From assembly GCA_030549335.1 (NCBI GenBank), contig CM060186.1, forward strand, positions 21,133,189 through 21,197,188: DNA of 64,000 bases. The letters are read 5' to 3'. This document shows positions 40,600 to 51,241 of this stretch, piece after piece. The notes beneath the pieces are model-generated. The model worked only from the letters and a program-made list of their open reading frames with translations. It had not been told where the DNA came from and searched no databases. Numbering within the stretch: position 1 is the stretch's first letter; the number at the start of each line of letters is the position of its first letter. The translations under genes and the position numbers were made by a program. The DNA comes from Pontederia crassipes. Taxonomy: Eukaryota; Streptophyta; Magnoliopsida; Commelinales; Pontederiaceae.

Positions 40600-42720
40600 A
40601 AAAAATCAAAAGTTATTCAGGATATCTATTAAGTCCAATCATAATAATACAAAAATATTAATTGATAATAAATTTTTTAAAGAATTTCTCAACCAAAATA
40701 TTAATTTTCTACTCTAAATAATAATTAAAGGTCAAATGGTTTACATATTTGACATTTCAAATTCAAAAATAAGCATGGCTCTTATATTAACTAAAACTAA
40801 TTAATGACGTTAATAGATATAAAATATGTGCTTTTTTATATTAAAAAATAATCATGATTTGTCATTATTAACTAAAAATAATTAGTAGACTTAATTTATC
40901 ATATTTTTTATTAAATAAGTTTATGCAGAAAGTCAAAGAGAAATATAAAAATAGTTAAGAAAAAGGGTAAAGAAGAAAACAAATAAATGGAGCAAGGATA
41001 TAGGTGCTTGATGTCTACAATTTTGTGTGTAAGATTCAAGTTATCTACTAAGTCCAATTGTAATAATATAAATATTAGTATTTGATAATAAATAAAACTT
41101 GAAGCATTGCTCAAATAAAATTTAATTTCATATTCTGAACAATAATTAAAGATCATATGGTTACCATATGTGCTCATTCAAATTAAAGAATAACTATGAC
41201 TCTTTATGTTAATTAAGTGCATATATGAGATCTTTTAAATTCAAAGCAATTATGACTTGTGATCATTAACTAAAAGTAATTAGTAAACTTAAATTATAAT
41301 AATTTCTCATTAAATAAGCTTATGCATGAAGTCAAAGAGAAATATTGAAATAATTCAACAAAAGAAGAAGAAAATAAAGAATGAACAAAGGATAGAAGTT
41401 CTTCATGCCTATATGTGATATTTCAAATTTAAAAATAATTATGACTTGTGATTGTTAACTAAAAGCAATTAATACGCTTGAGTTATCTTAATTCAGAAAA
41501 TGAGAGAAAAATAAAAATTGGAAAACAAAATTTAATATTATACTCTAAACAATAATTAAAGGTCATATGGTTAACATATATGATCTTTCAAATTAAAAAA
41601 TAATTATAACTCTTCATATTAATTAAAGGTAATTAATGAATTTAAGCAAATATAATAATAAATAGACATCATAATTTTTCATTAAATAAACTTTATGCAT
41701 GAAGTCAAATAGAAGTGTTAAAACAATTCAAAAAAAAAGGAGAAAAACAAGAAAACATATATAGAAGAAGAATAGAGGTGCTTGATGCCTAGAATTATAT
41801 GTGTATAGATATAAGATTTGAGATATCTATTAAGTCCAATCTTAAATCACTCCTTAAAAGGGGAAAGATCGGATTGTGCAATGATTTAGATCATCCTCCT
41901 AACTATACCTTCAAATAAGGCCTTCGGTGGTCTTATCAATTCAAAAACGAATTGTCCCGCTTCAAAAGTTATCAATAAGTTCTTCCATTCAAAAAGAGAA
42001 TTATCAAATAAGGCCTTAGGTAGTCTTATCAATAAGTTCTTCCATTCAAAAACTGCTTTGAACAAGGCATGCTTACTAGACTTATCAATTATTGGATGTC
42101 CCAAAGGTGCTTTTTGTTTCTCTCTTGAGAAAGTCAACAAGCTCATATCCGATAAACTATTAAAAAATATTATTTGATAATAAACAAACTTGAAGTGTTG
42201 CTCAAGAAAAATTTAATATCCCACTCTAAATAATAACTAATGGGCATATGTCTAACATATGCGATCTTTTAAATTAAAAAGTAATTATGGCTCTTCATAT
42301 TAACTAAAAGTAATTAATGAAATTAAGTAGATATAAGATATATGTTCTTTAAATTAAAAAATAATTATGATTTGTCATCATTAATTAAAAATAATTAATA
42401 AACTTAAGCTCCCATAATTTCTCATTAGATAAGTATATGTATGAAGTCAATAAGAAATATTAAAATAATTAAAAAGGAGAAAAAATGTAACAAAATTTAA
42501 TATTCTGCTCTTTCAAATTTAAAAATAATTATGACTCTTGATATTAACAAAAAGTAATTAATAGAGTTAAATAAATATAAGATAGGTAAATTTTAAAAAT
42601 AATTAATATATTTAAGTTATCTGAATTTTTAAGTGAACAAATTTATGCATGAAGTCAAAGAGAAATATAAAATAATCGTAAAAAAATGAGAAAAAAGAAA
42701 TAAAAAATTAGTAGAAGGAT
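40600..42720. repeat. AT-rich degenerate tandem array, units about 0.37-0.40 kb
   Basis: The word gtcaa(a/t) within atgcatgaagtcaaagagaaatat-like text recurs at about 40932, 41331, 41704, 42446 and 42654, and ctattaagtccaat-type and atcatatggttaacatat-type words recur between. Spacings of 400, 373 and 742 (two units) suggest repeats of about 0.37-0.40 kb. A different segment with repeated aataaggcctt...ttccattcaaaaa words lies in one unit near 41850-42150. Confidence 0.65.
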
Positions 42721-42999
42721 AGAAGTGTTTGGGGTCTAAGATAAAAATATTTTTCTAAGAAAATAATTCAAATGGTTTTCGTTATAACGTGCTGAAATTT
42801 ATTTACTTATTTTATTTCATTGACTTAATAACAATAATGATTTAAATGGAAAGCAAAATAAGAAATTAAAAAGACACCATTTGAAAATCACATTTGCTTG
42901 TGCTGTCCTTGATAAGTTCTTATTCTTGACAAAGGACATAAAATTAGTCCATATGTCAATCATAATTATAAGAATTAAATAATAAGATTTAATAGGGTG

Positions 43000-43450
43000 C
43001 TCCCAATTCTCCCCACCGCATAGGCGCAATGGTGGGGATGCGCGATCGGGTGATTGCGAAGGCGGGCAAAGCCGGAGGTCGTCAGGCGAGGGTTCAGGGG
43101 AGGATGTCGAGAACGATTTCGCCAAGGAGGTGCAGAGGCCGTAGTCCGCCGAGGTTGCAAGTCCTTCAATGTGCGAAGATGACGACAACTCGTGAAGGGG
43201 GCAACGACTCGCTCGGGCAGCCCTTCTGAAGGGTTGCAAGCCCTTCCGCCAGCTCCGACCGCTCCACAACCACTTCCGCCCCTACGTCTGTGATTTCCAC
43301 AACCGCCGATCTCCCCACAGCCGCCGACCTCCCCACAGCTGCCGATCTCCCCGTCAACTAGATCACCGACGCCAATGCCATCGACGTCATCTTCGCGGCC
43401 GTCTCCATTGGCGCCGTCCTTGAACCATCAACACAACACTAAAATCTGAC
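43000..43450. other. GC-rich island without a recognisable gene
   Basis: About 450 bases of high GC in AT-rich DNA just downstream of the MSAP gene. It contains three copies of a 21-bp unit (gccgatctccccacag-like) at about 43303-43351. Reading frames on both strands are open because of composition, but none resembles a known protein. It could be a captured gene fragment. Confidence 0.35.
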
Positions 43451-43895
43451 CGTGAAATCTAATCATTCGATTCCCATCGAACCGTCAAGATAGTTGGGAG
43501 CGCCTTCATTAAATCCTAAATAATATATCAACAAGAAAACGTATAAATAATAAACATAGATGACAGACCTTTGCATCTAACAAATCCAGCTTCAGTTTCA
43601 CTGCTCTCAAATAAAGGTGATAGGAACTGTTATTTAAAGTTAAATATTCCACTCCCAAAAAAAAAGGAATTAAATTATTGTTAATTAGCATGGAACTTCT
43701 CATCAGTTCTTATTCTCTGAATAAAAATATATTTGACAACTAAAGGACGTGAGCTCCTAGAAAAGATGCTATAAATCTAGTAAATTGCCGCACGAATTAC
43801 CAAACTCAGATTTTGACTCTGTAGTTCCTGAAGTATGATTTTACATGGAAAAATAAAAATGGAATGGTCCACCTTCGAGACCAGCAATTTTGTCT

Positions 43896-46800
43896 TCAAA
43901 GCTCAGCTTTGCTACTCTTCTTGGACTTCGGTAATGATTTCTTCCCCCTCCACCACTTCCTCACGGAGTGAGATACTTTGCTCATGTGCCGCTTCATCTG
44001 ATTCCCCGCTTCTTTAATTCCTTTCAAAAGCTTCCCCTTAAGATCTTGCTTGGGAGATCCCTTCTGCTTTAGAGCTTCACCCTGTGATGAAAAACATCAA
44101 GATGTGATTGAAGGAAATGCTGAAAGTTGAAACCTTATACAATAGTTGCATGTACCAATTTTGCAGGAAAATCATCTTCATCTTCATCTTCATCCTCATC
44201 AGCATCTTCGTTGCCAAAATTATTGTTGAGTAAATCTTCTCTCGAATACATTTTCATGCTAGGAGCACCCGGCATATCCTGCCAATGTTTTTCACTTTAG
44301 TGCAAAATCCAAATGAGAGTTTATAAGAAAAGGCTTTTGGTGACTAGTATAAAAAAGCTACCTGCATGGATCTCAAGATCTTTTCCATTTCAGCATCTTT
44401 TGATGGCTTTGCAAGAAATGGCTCTCCAGGAATCCTGTCCTGCAAACCAAAGGATACAAGCTCTGAGGTAATTATATGCAAATATCCTGAAAGAAACAAA
44501 ATAGTCTTGCAGGTGGTTTTTTTACTTTGAATGACTCGGTTTTCAAATGTATTAGTGCAAGCTATCAAATTATAATTAGTAAAGACATGCCTACTAAAAG
44601 GAACCACTAAGTTGCCTTGAAAAAAGGATTTGCTTATTGCTAAGTTCTGATGTCTATATCCATGTGACATAGACATTAAGAATTTAACTTGTCTAACCAT
44701 TCAAAGGGGAAAAAAATTGGACGACTTTTGTTAGGCAACCCCTGGAAACATCCCTGCAATGAACACATCAGTTCTTCATTATTTTCCATTCTCACTATAC
44801 ATCCTCTTTGGTGAAAGTAACCTATTCAAAGGCTTTTGTACAATATTCCATAACAATGATCTTATTATGTGCTGACATGTACACTAACAAAACAGAAGCT
44901 TCCTAATCAATTTTTTAATACGTGTGTTTTCAAAAAATGCTACTGAAGTATATAAAGTAATCAAGACAAAACAATGAATGGTAGCACATCAATTACCTTA
45001 GGAACTGGCGGCGGTGGTACTGAACATGCCTTAGAGAGATCATAACAAATAAATTTTACCAATGAATCAACAGAAGGCTTGGTCTTAAAGAAAAATTCAG
45101 CAACATCAGTATCAGCATAACCAATGACCTGCATAAATGTTAACAGAACATTTAAGTTACAAACTTCTAGGGAAAAGGAATTGGTACCAACTCCGCCTAT
45201 ATTTTATAGCCGGTCCCAAACCCAGATAAAGGAGGAGGGTTGTGTTAGGCCCCGACAGCCAGCATAAAATCCTGTCGAATCTTATGAACATGGATCAACG
45301 AATATGGCGTCGTATGATTCATGTAGCCGACCCCACCTAGTGGGATAAGGCTTTGTTGTTGTTGTTGTTGTTGAAAAGGAATTGGTACCCCTAATTGAAT
45401 AGACAATCCAACAGGAAATAACCAACTAGACAACTTGCAATGATATTAGCTTAGTAGAGCCAAAGAAATTAGCACACTTTAGTCCGGCACTCCGACATGG
45501 TACGAAGTTGTATTACTTAAGAAAATAGTATATTGATTACGACAATAGTGGGTAATTAGAATCCACAATTAGTCTATGTTTCCATTATTAGTTTTGTTGT
45601 AGTTTATAGTAACTAACTCCTCATGTTATAAAACATTGATGAATTTCAGATTTAGGGCAATCTTCTAAAGTTTGTTTGTCAACATTATAGTTAGAATTCG
45701 GACTAAAACATATGAACTGTTATATGATGGAATTTGTCCTCACCAACGAATAAGTCATTAGTAGTCATTACATTAAAATTCTTGCACTTATAATATTGAA
45801 TAATACCGATCTTAATTTTGTTTCTGCAATTGCCTATTTAAATTTTCAGTCTCTATCATTGGTATTGGAGCCACAAGATCCTAACACCATTCTCCTAAAA
45901 AAAAGATCCTAACACCATTTCAACCAATTTTCAACACTTCAACATTTTCAACCAAATTATAGATTGTTGGTTCGTTAGCTTTATATATCCCAGCAATGGA
46001 AGTAGAAGAAAGGACATTCATTATGGAGAAATTAACTTTCATGTGCATCATAGAGGAAAGTTGGCAGTCCAAATTCCAAAGCTATCCAACGTTTTCACAC
46101 AAAGAAGGAATTTCTCAAGAGATGTCATCATCGCACGTGCACAAATTTATCAATCAATTTTCTTCTTTTACCTTGAGGACAAGGCAAAATTTTAGGAGGG
46201 GCATACTAAGATGATACCAGTTCGTATTACTTCAGAAAAATATTATGTTAGTTAAGACAATAGTGGATAATTACAATCTACAATATTCCCTTGTCTGTCT
46301 CCATTATTAGCTTTGTTGTGGTTATATTAATTAGCTCTTCATCTTATACATACATTGATGAATTCTAAATCTAAGAGAACTTTTAGAATTTTGTTTATCC
46401 ACATTCTAATTGGATTGTGTCCCCTCCATACGGACTATTTTAGGATGATTTGCCCTTGGAAATTTTATTAACTGTCATTGTGTTTAAGATTCTTGCACTT
46501 TTTTTTTACGGAGAAAAGGATGGCTAGCAAAGTTTGTGATTGCCATCCATGTATATATAACTATGAAATGGTCAAAATGTACAAGTGTAGGCTATCAAGA
46601 AGAGAGCAGCAAAACAATTCTTGCACTTTTACTACTAATAATATCTATCTTAATTTTGTTTCTACAGTCATCTAGTTACCTATATTTTCAGCTTCTGTCA
46701 CATTCCCAATTGAAAGAAAAAAAACATCTCATATTCCTGCAATCTGCTTAAGTCTCATTTACTACGAGCCTTCTTAACAAAAGAACATGGTCCCACCAGA

Positions 46801-47970
46801 AAACTTACTAATAATTGAAACCACATGATATTGTAATGGTTTGAGACATCGTAAGGTCAACAGAAAAAAATACTACTAACATGAATTGGATGAACAAGAG
46901 GCATGAACTTTTCACCTCTTGGCAAGCACGCTCAATAGTTTTGCATTCGGAGTTACATTGCCCTTCAGTCTCTTCCTCCACAAGCTGCAAGAACAGAAAA
47001 GAAATACAGATTAAAGAATATATATAGGAAAAACTTATTTAGGTCGCATGCAGTCAGGAGCATGGCAAGTTTTCTCCATGTAGAGAGAATTGAGTTTTCA
47101 AAACAAAGAAATTTTGAGTCATCAAATAAGCAACTCAACCTTTGTGCAAAGACTCAACCTTAGATTAGAGTGACAACTAAATAAATAGATAATGAATTGA
47201 ATTGAGTTAGCCATAAGCAACAACTAGAGAGGAGGCAGCCATAGCATAATTAAAAAACAACGATGGATCATGTGTCTGCAAACTTTAACTCAGACAGCTT
47301 TTTCTCCTTCATAATCCAGTAACCTAACTTTCCATAATAGAGTCAACATGCTCAAGCTCAAACTCTTGAAACATAACACATCACGATAATACCGCAAACA
47401 AAAAAGTTGTTGAAATTTATGGGCTAACTAGTTTTTCTAAAAGCTTAAGCCGTTAGGAAGAGCAACATCATTTTATATTCTTAACATTCCCCCTCACATT
47501 GGGCTGATAAAGCCCACCACGTGGACAATAATTAAGGTAGGAAAATGTCTTTTTTTAACAAGAGCTTAACGATGCTTGAACTTAGGACCCTGGCTCTGGC
47601 TCTAATACCATATTGAAATTGATGTGCTAACCAGTTTTTTTTAGAGCTAATCAGTTTTCCTAAAAGCTTAAGCCGTTAGGAACAGCATCTATGTCCAATT
47701 TCCCATACAATATCACATTATCTGATTTTGATCAGTAGCTCGTATCAGACAACTAATATTCCTAATGAAAATATTCAATTACATAGCACATTCACTCATT
47801 ACAATTTTTTTTCTTTTTGAGAGAAAAAGGATGACTACCGAAGGGTGGAGTTGTGTTAGGCCCCGACAGCCAGCGTAAAACCCTGTCGAATCTCATGAAC
47901 ATGGATCAGGCGTCGTATGATCCATGTAGCCGACCCCACCTAGTGGGATAAGGCTTTGTTGTTGTTGTTG

Positions 47971-48013
<43 letters not shown>

Positions 48014-49536
48014 TGTAAAAATATCACCATGTACAGGTAATCACTCTCCAGAGGAGAGCGACCAAAAAGGGAAAAGTTCGGGACCTAGCCAAAACTCCGC
48101 TCCCGAAGAAGATAAAAGGTGTGATATACAATGCAATCCATCTATCTCTCCCCACAAAATATGACACGTTTGCACTGAATCCAGATGGCCCAGGCACTGG
48201 CCAAGAAGGTCATCAGTGGAGCTCTCCAGCCCTGTCTTTGCATACCAAGATCCCGTAGTGTCTGCCAAAAGTCCTCCGGAGAAAGAGGAAGGAGGGCGCG
48301 ACCAAACCTCCCGGGTCACACCACAACTAAAGAATAAATGTGTGACATCCTCCTCTGACTCCCCGCAAAGCGCACAAGAAGTGTCTCTGTGGGGTGCCCA
48401 TCTCGCCCTGTACACCTTGGTGAGGATCCTCTAGCGCGGCATTGCCGGGGGGAGCGCCAAATGAGTCTACAACCTGCCCTGAAATTGTCCGCATATGAGG
48501 AGGCATGAAGGAGTTGAAGGTTCAGCCTGAGTGCAGAAAAAGAAACCGACGTCCAAACCCAACCATCCATCCTCGACATGCACTCATTACAATATTTCAA
48601 TTTAGGATGCTCTGAATTGACATCTTTGCCACCCTATACTAAAATGTCTTGGCATTCAGCATTGAGAGAAAAAATAGAGTGGTACAGGTTGGAATATAGG
48701 GATTCTTTTGAAACAAATAATTCTATCCAATATGAATTTTCTCATAAATAAAAATAAAAATTATTAGGCTGCAACAACTACATTTGACAGATTGCAAAAA
48801 ATTAGCCAACCAAACAAGCCTTCCTAGAAATAAAGTGATAGCATGATTCCATGTTTATACAGTGCATGGTTGCAAGGATCATCTCCGTTCGATCTCGAGA
48901 AATGTCGAAAATGGAAAATCTGTATGATAGTTTGTAGATCGTAGGATCAAAGATCTTACCGATCTTACCATATGTAAAAGTTCAAATTAGATTTTTTCTG
49001 AACTTCTTTTATAGAATACAACCTTTATCCTCATTATTAATCATTAGGTCCACAACTAAAATGTTATTTCTTGGGTTATTGTACCATTTAATTGTTTGGC
49101 GATCAATCATATTCTTCTCAACGTTCTTAAAGTTCTAAATTTGACAATACCTGTTATGAGATTCTGCACACTAATTTATTTCCAATGTCTATATCTCAAC
49201 TATCTCATCTCCTTGCACTTTAAGATGTTTGAACATTAGATGTTTGATATCTTAAATGAAAAATTTATCTTGAAGATATATATGTTTGCAACATCCAACA
49301 TAGTTCTCTATTATTATTTATTAAAAGAAAATTGACTATGAAAGTTAAGGGTTGAACATATATATATGTACATATTTATATTGGAAAAATGAGGGTGTAA
49401 ATCATTATATAGGTCAGTTATTTTTATGTAAGATTTCAACTTTTTTAAACAAGGTGCATATGTTTAAAAGGTTTTTCGGGTAAGATGTGTTTGTATAGAT
49501 TACCTAAAAAAATTGGCCTACACATGGATTTACATC

Positions 49537-49584
<48 letters not shown>

Positions 49585-50428
49585 CATTCTTCCATTTAGA
49601 TATTATAATTATTATTCATTAATACATAAGATCTTACCACTCACTTCCAATCCTAGGTAAGATCTCGATCTTGATAACAATGATACAGTGCATTTCAATG
49701 ACTTAATACACATATGCACGCATATGTATATCGACTCATTATGAAAAATCCAAATCCATCAGACTATAGTAATACAGGTTACAGAAGCATGCACCCGGGG
49801 CAGCCTAAAGATATTGTATGATTTCTCTCATGAAAGTTGTACTACTCTACTGAACTGAGTGCTCTAGAAGCTTATACTTGTAAGAAGGATATTTTTAACG
49901 AATTGTCCGAGATAGTTCACCACTTTCCAGATTTTGGAGCTAAAATAGCTTCGGTAACAGCATATTTGCTAAAAGAAGGCATCAAGATCACAATTTTTTC
50001 GTACCTCCAATTTATCTCCTTTCTCCACGATGTCGATCCGAAGAATCCAATCCGCTTGTTCCTTCTTGAGATTGCACACATTCTCCGTGATCTCGATGAT
50101 CTCAAACTCTGAGACCTAAACAACGCACAAAGATGCAAATTATAGACTTCAAACCCGGACTTGGAACCAATTCAAATTGAAATGTAGAAAAGGAAACGAA
50201 AAAATACCAGGAGATTACCTTCTTGGGAGCCATTTGGGCCTCCTTCTTCTGGGCCTGGAGGTGGATCTGGCGTGCAATCTGCTCGCAGACCTGGCATTTT
50301 ATAAAAGGGATGTCTTCCCTTCTCGCCGACGACGAGGGCTTCTTCGGTGAGGCGGCCGCCGTGAAGTCAAAATTGGAGAAAACGAGGAGAGCGAGCAGTA
50401 CGAAGAGAACTGGAGAGGAGCTCGCCAT
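43896..50428 (-). CDS. MSAP/canopy-like saposin-domain protein (DUF3456 family), seven exons
   Basis: Secretory-pathway protein of the family annotated in plants as TLR4 regulator/MIR-interacting MSAP; animal relatives are ER proteins that help fold client receptors, while the plant role is not established. Exons in order: 50219-50428, 50005-50115, 46916-46984, 44997-45128, 44362-44439, 44156-44278, 43896-44081. All join in frame to 302 residues. Residues 1-26 form a signal peptide (VLFVLLALLVF core). The saposin-like part has cysteines 45, 48, 84, 117, 121, 128, 158 and 165, with FIKCQVCEQIARQ and QCNSECKTIERACQE as landmarks. A proline hinge, an acidic stretch (EDADEDEDEDEDD) and a basic tail with VRKWWRGKK follow, ending in KAEL. 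The start is the first ATG with a signal peptide. Introns 2 and 3 carry several retroelements. Confidence 0.93.
45189..45372 (+). mobile_element. SINE-like retroposon with (TTG)n tail, full-length copy in MSAP intron 3
   Basis: 184-bp element with a perfect 17-bp duplication, gaaaaggaattggtacc, at 45172-45188 and 45373-45389. It starts aactccgcctatattttata, at the same point as the 5280 copy, and ends in six TTG-type units. Compared with 5280 it has a small insertion (acgaatatgg) in the loop of the larger 3' hairpin. It is antisense to the host gene. Confidence 0.88.
45498..46700 (+). mobile_element. Small non-autonomous LTR element in MSAP intron 3
   Basis: Left LTR about 45498-45858 and right LTR about 46213-46700 share long stretches (gtattactt, agacaatagtgg, tccattattag, aacattgatgaatt-like, cttaattttgtttct, attttcag). 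The left LTR is followed by ttggtattggagcc, a primer-binding site of initiator-tRNA type, and the right is preceded by the purine-rich aggaggggcata. The inside, about 350 bp, has no gag or pol. A LINE tail (46503-46616) is inserted in the right LTR. The duplication flanking the element was not resolved. Confidence 0.65.
46503..46616 (-). mobile_element. LINE 3' tail nested in the right LTR
   Basis: A 114-bp insertion with a perfect 14-bp duplication, attcttgcactttt, at 46489-46502 and 46617-46630. It begins with a T-run and carries ggagaaaaggatggc and aaatgtacaagtgtag, the same LINE tail as at 34066 and 29383. Orientation is reverse. Confidence 0.85.
47408..47705 (-). mobile_element. TRIM element in MSAP intron 2
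   Basis: Read on the minus strand: a left LTR (about 47705-47611), then tggtattagagcc, a near-perfect initiator-tRNA primer-binding site, about 124 bp of non-coding interior, the purine tract gtgagggggaa, and a right LTR 47486-47408 that starts TGTTAAG and ends TTTCAACA. The LTRs share cctaacggcttaagctttta. At about 80 bp the LTR is very short, as typical for TRIMs. The left LTR is partly rearranged, with a local duplication of agttttcc-type text. Confidence 0.75.
47806..48580 (-). mobile_element. 5'-truncated LINE in MSAP intron 2
   Basis: Flanked by a perfect 13-bp duplication, cactcattacaat, at 47793-47805 and 48581-48593. A T-run at the left marks the poly-A tail on the minus strand. The minus strand at 48415-48300 encodes a post-RT zinc-binding domain: RWAPHRDTSCALCGESEEDV, then THLFFSCGVTREVW. 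A SINE fragment and a (TA)n run lie inside its 3' tail. Confidence 0.88.
47851..48010 (+). mobile_element. 5'-truncated SINE plus (TA)n microsatellite, nested in the LINE tail
   Basis: From ttgtgttaggccccgacagc at 47851 to the TTG tail ending near 47970 the sequence matches the last 120 bp of the 5280 SINE almost perfectly. It is followed directly by about 19 TA units (47973-48010). The LINE text resumes with aaatatcaccatgtacagg. The join on the left may use gttgt shared by element and target; no longer duplication is seen. Confidence 0.8.
48868..49682. mobile_element. MITE of Mutator-like type in MSAP intron 2
   Basis: About 815 bp between a perfect 11-bp duplication, atacagtgcat, at 48857-48867 and 49683-49693. 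Ends are ggttgcaaggatcatc...gatctcgag at the left and, on the other strand, attgttatcaagatcgagat at the right, a loose terminal inverted repeat. It contains a (TA)n stretch near 49540-49585. The duplication length suggests a Mutator-like origin, which is inference. Confidence 0.55.
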
Positions 50429-50608
50429 TGCTGTGGGCAGCGGAGGCAAGGCACGTAGGGCAACAGTGAAGAAAAAGGGCGAAAAGAATAGGGCAATTAG
50501 GTGAAAGAGAAAAAAATGGTGTGATCGGTGGAGACGCAGTGTACATCGGTCAGCGCAGATGTTATTGTACAAAGTTGGGCTCAACAGCCCGTTTTGGCAA
50601 AGATGATT

Positions 50609-51082
50609 AAGGGTGTTCAGGGATCGACCCGACCCATCCGATTTTGATCGAGGTGGGGTCAGCTTTTTTTAGAGGGATGATCTGACGAATTTGGTTGGAT
50701 CGGATCGAGTTACTCGACCACCTTTTTTTTCTTTTTTTTAAACTTTTTTCCTTATCTTTTCTATTATTTAATATAAAAATATAATATAATATTTATTTTA
50801 AAAGTATAAAATAATTTGTTAAACATTTATATATTATTTTCCACATTTAAAATATTTTATTTTAATATTTTTTTAATTTTTTAGTACAAAATATAGGCTG
50901 AAAACTAAAAAAATAAAATAAAAAAATTTCGGATCCTTCGGGTCAGGTCGGGTCAACTCGAATCGAAAAATTCTGACCCGTACCCGACCCAAACTAGGGT
51001 CAGGTTGAGATCAGGTCGGATCGGGTCCGAATCCGGGTCGGATCATCGGTTCGTGGGTCGACCCGACCCGCTGTACACCCCT
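50609..51082. repeat. AGGGGTGTACA / GGGTCGGGTC-rich repeat with inverted ends
   Basis: Starts aagggtgttcagggatcgac and ends, on the opposite strand, aggggtgtacagcgggtcgg. The ends are dense in GGGTCGG/CCGACCC words and the middle is AT-rich. The inverted ends make this complete-looking copy a model for the family also seen at 38057 and partly at 11270. It lies just upstream of the MSAP gene start. Confidence 0.6.
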
Positions 51083-51241
51083 AAAGAAGAGCATTGGAAA
51101 TTGATTTTAAGAAATGTGCGAATTAAAAAAATTCTTGATTGTCAATAATGATCCTTAATAACCATTTTTCAAAATACATTTATAATAAGTTTAAGATTAT
51201 TATTGATATATAAATTAACGAGTTCACATAATTTTTAATAT

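Larger units (their letters stand above)
35900..43890. other. Intergenic DNA between the PP2A and MSAP genes
   Basis: No gene is supported. The first 180 bases should hold the PP2A promoter and leader; a pyrimidine-rich tract at 35950-36070 follows. Around 36270-36410 is an AT-rich segment with ttatttgaattgttaat that recurs near 57930-58040, so it is a dispersed repeat. A CCGACC-rich repeat, GC-rich unassigned patches and a long AT-rich array are listed separately. A short motif with gagacacgagcaaacg is duplicated near 37445-37500. Confidence 0.5.
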
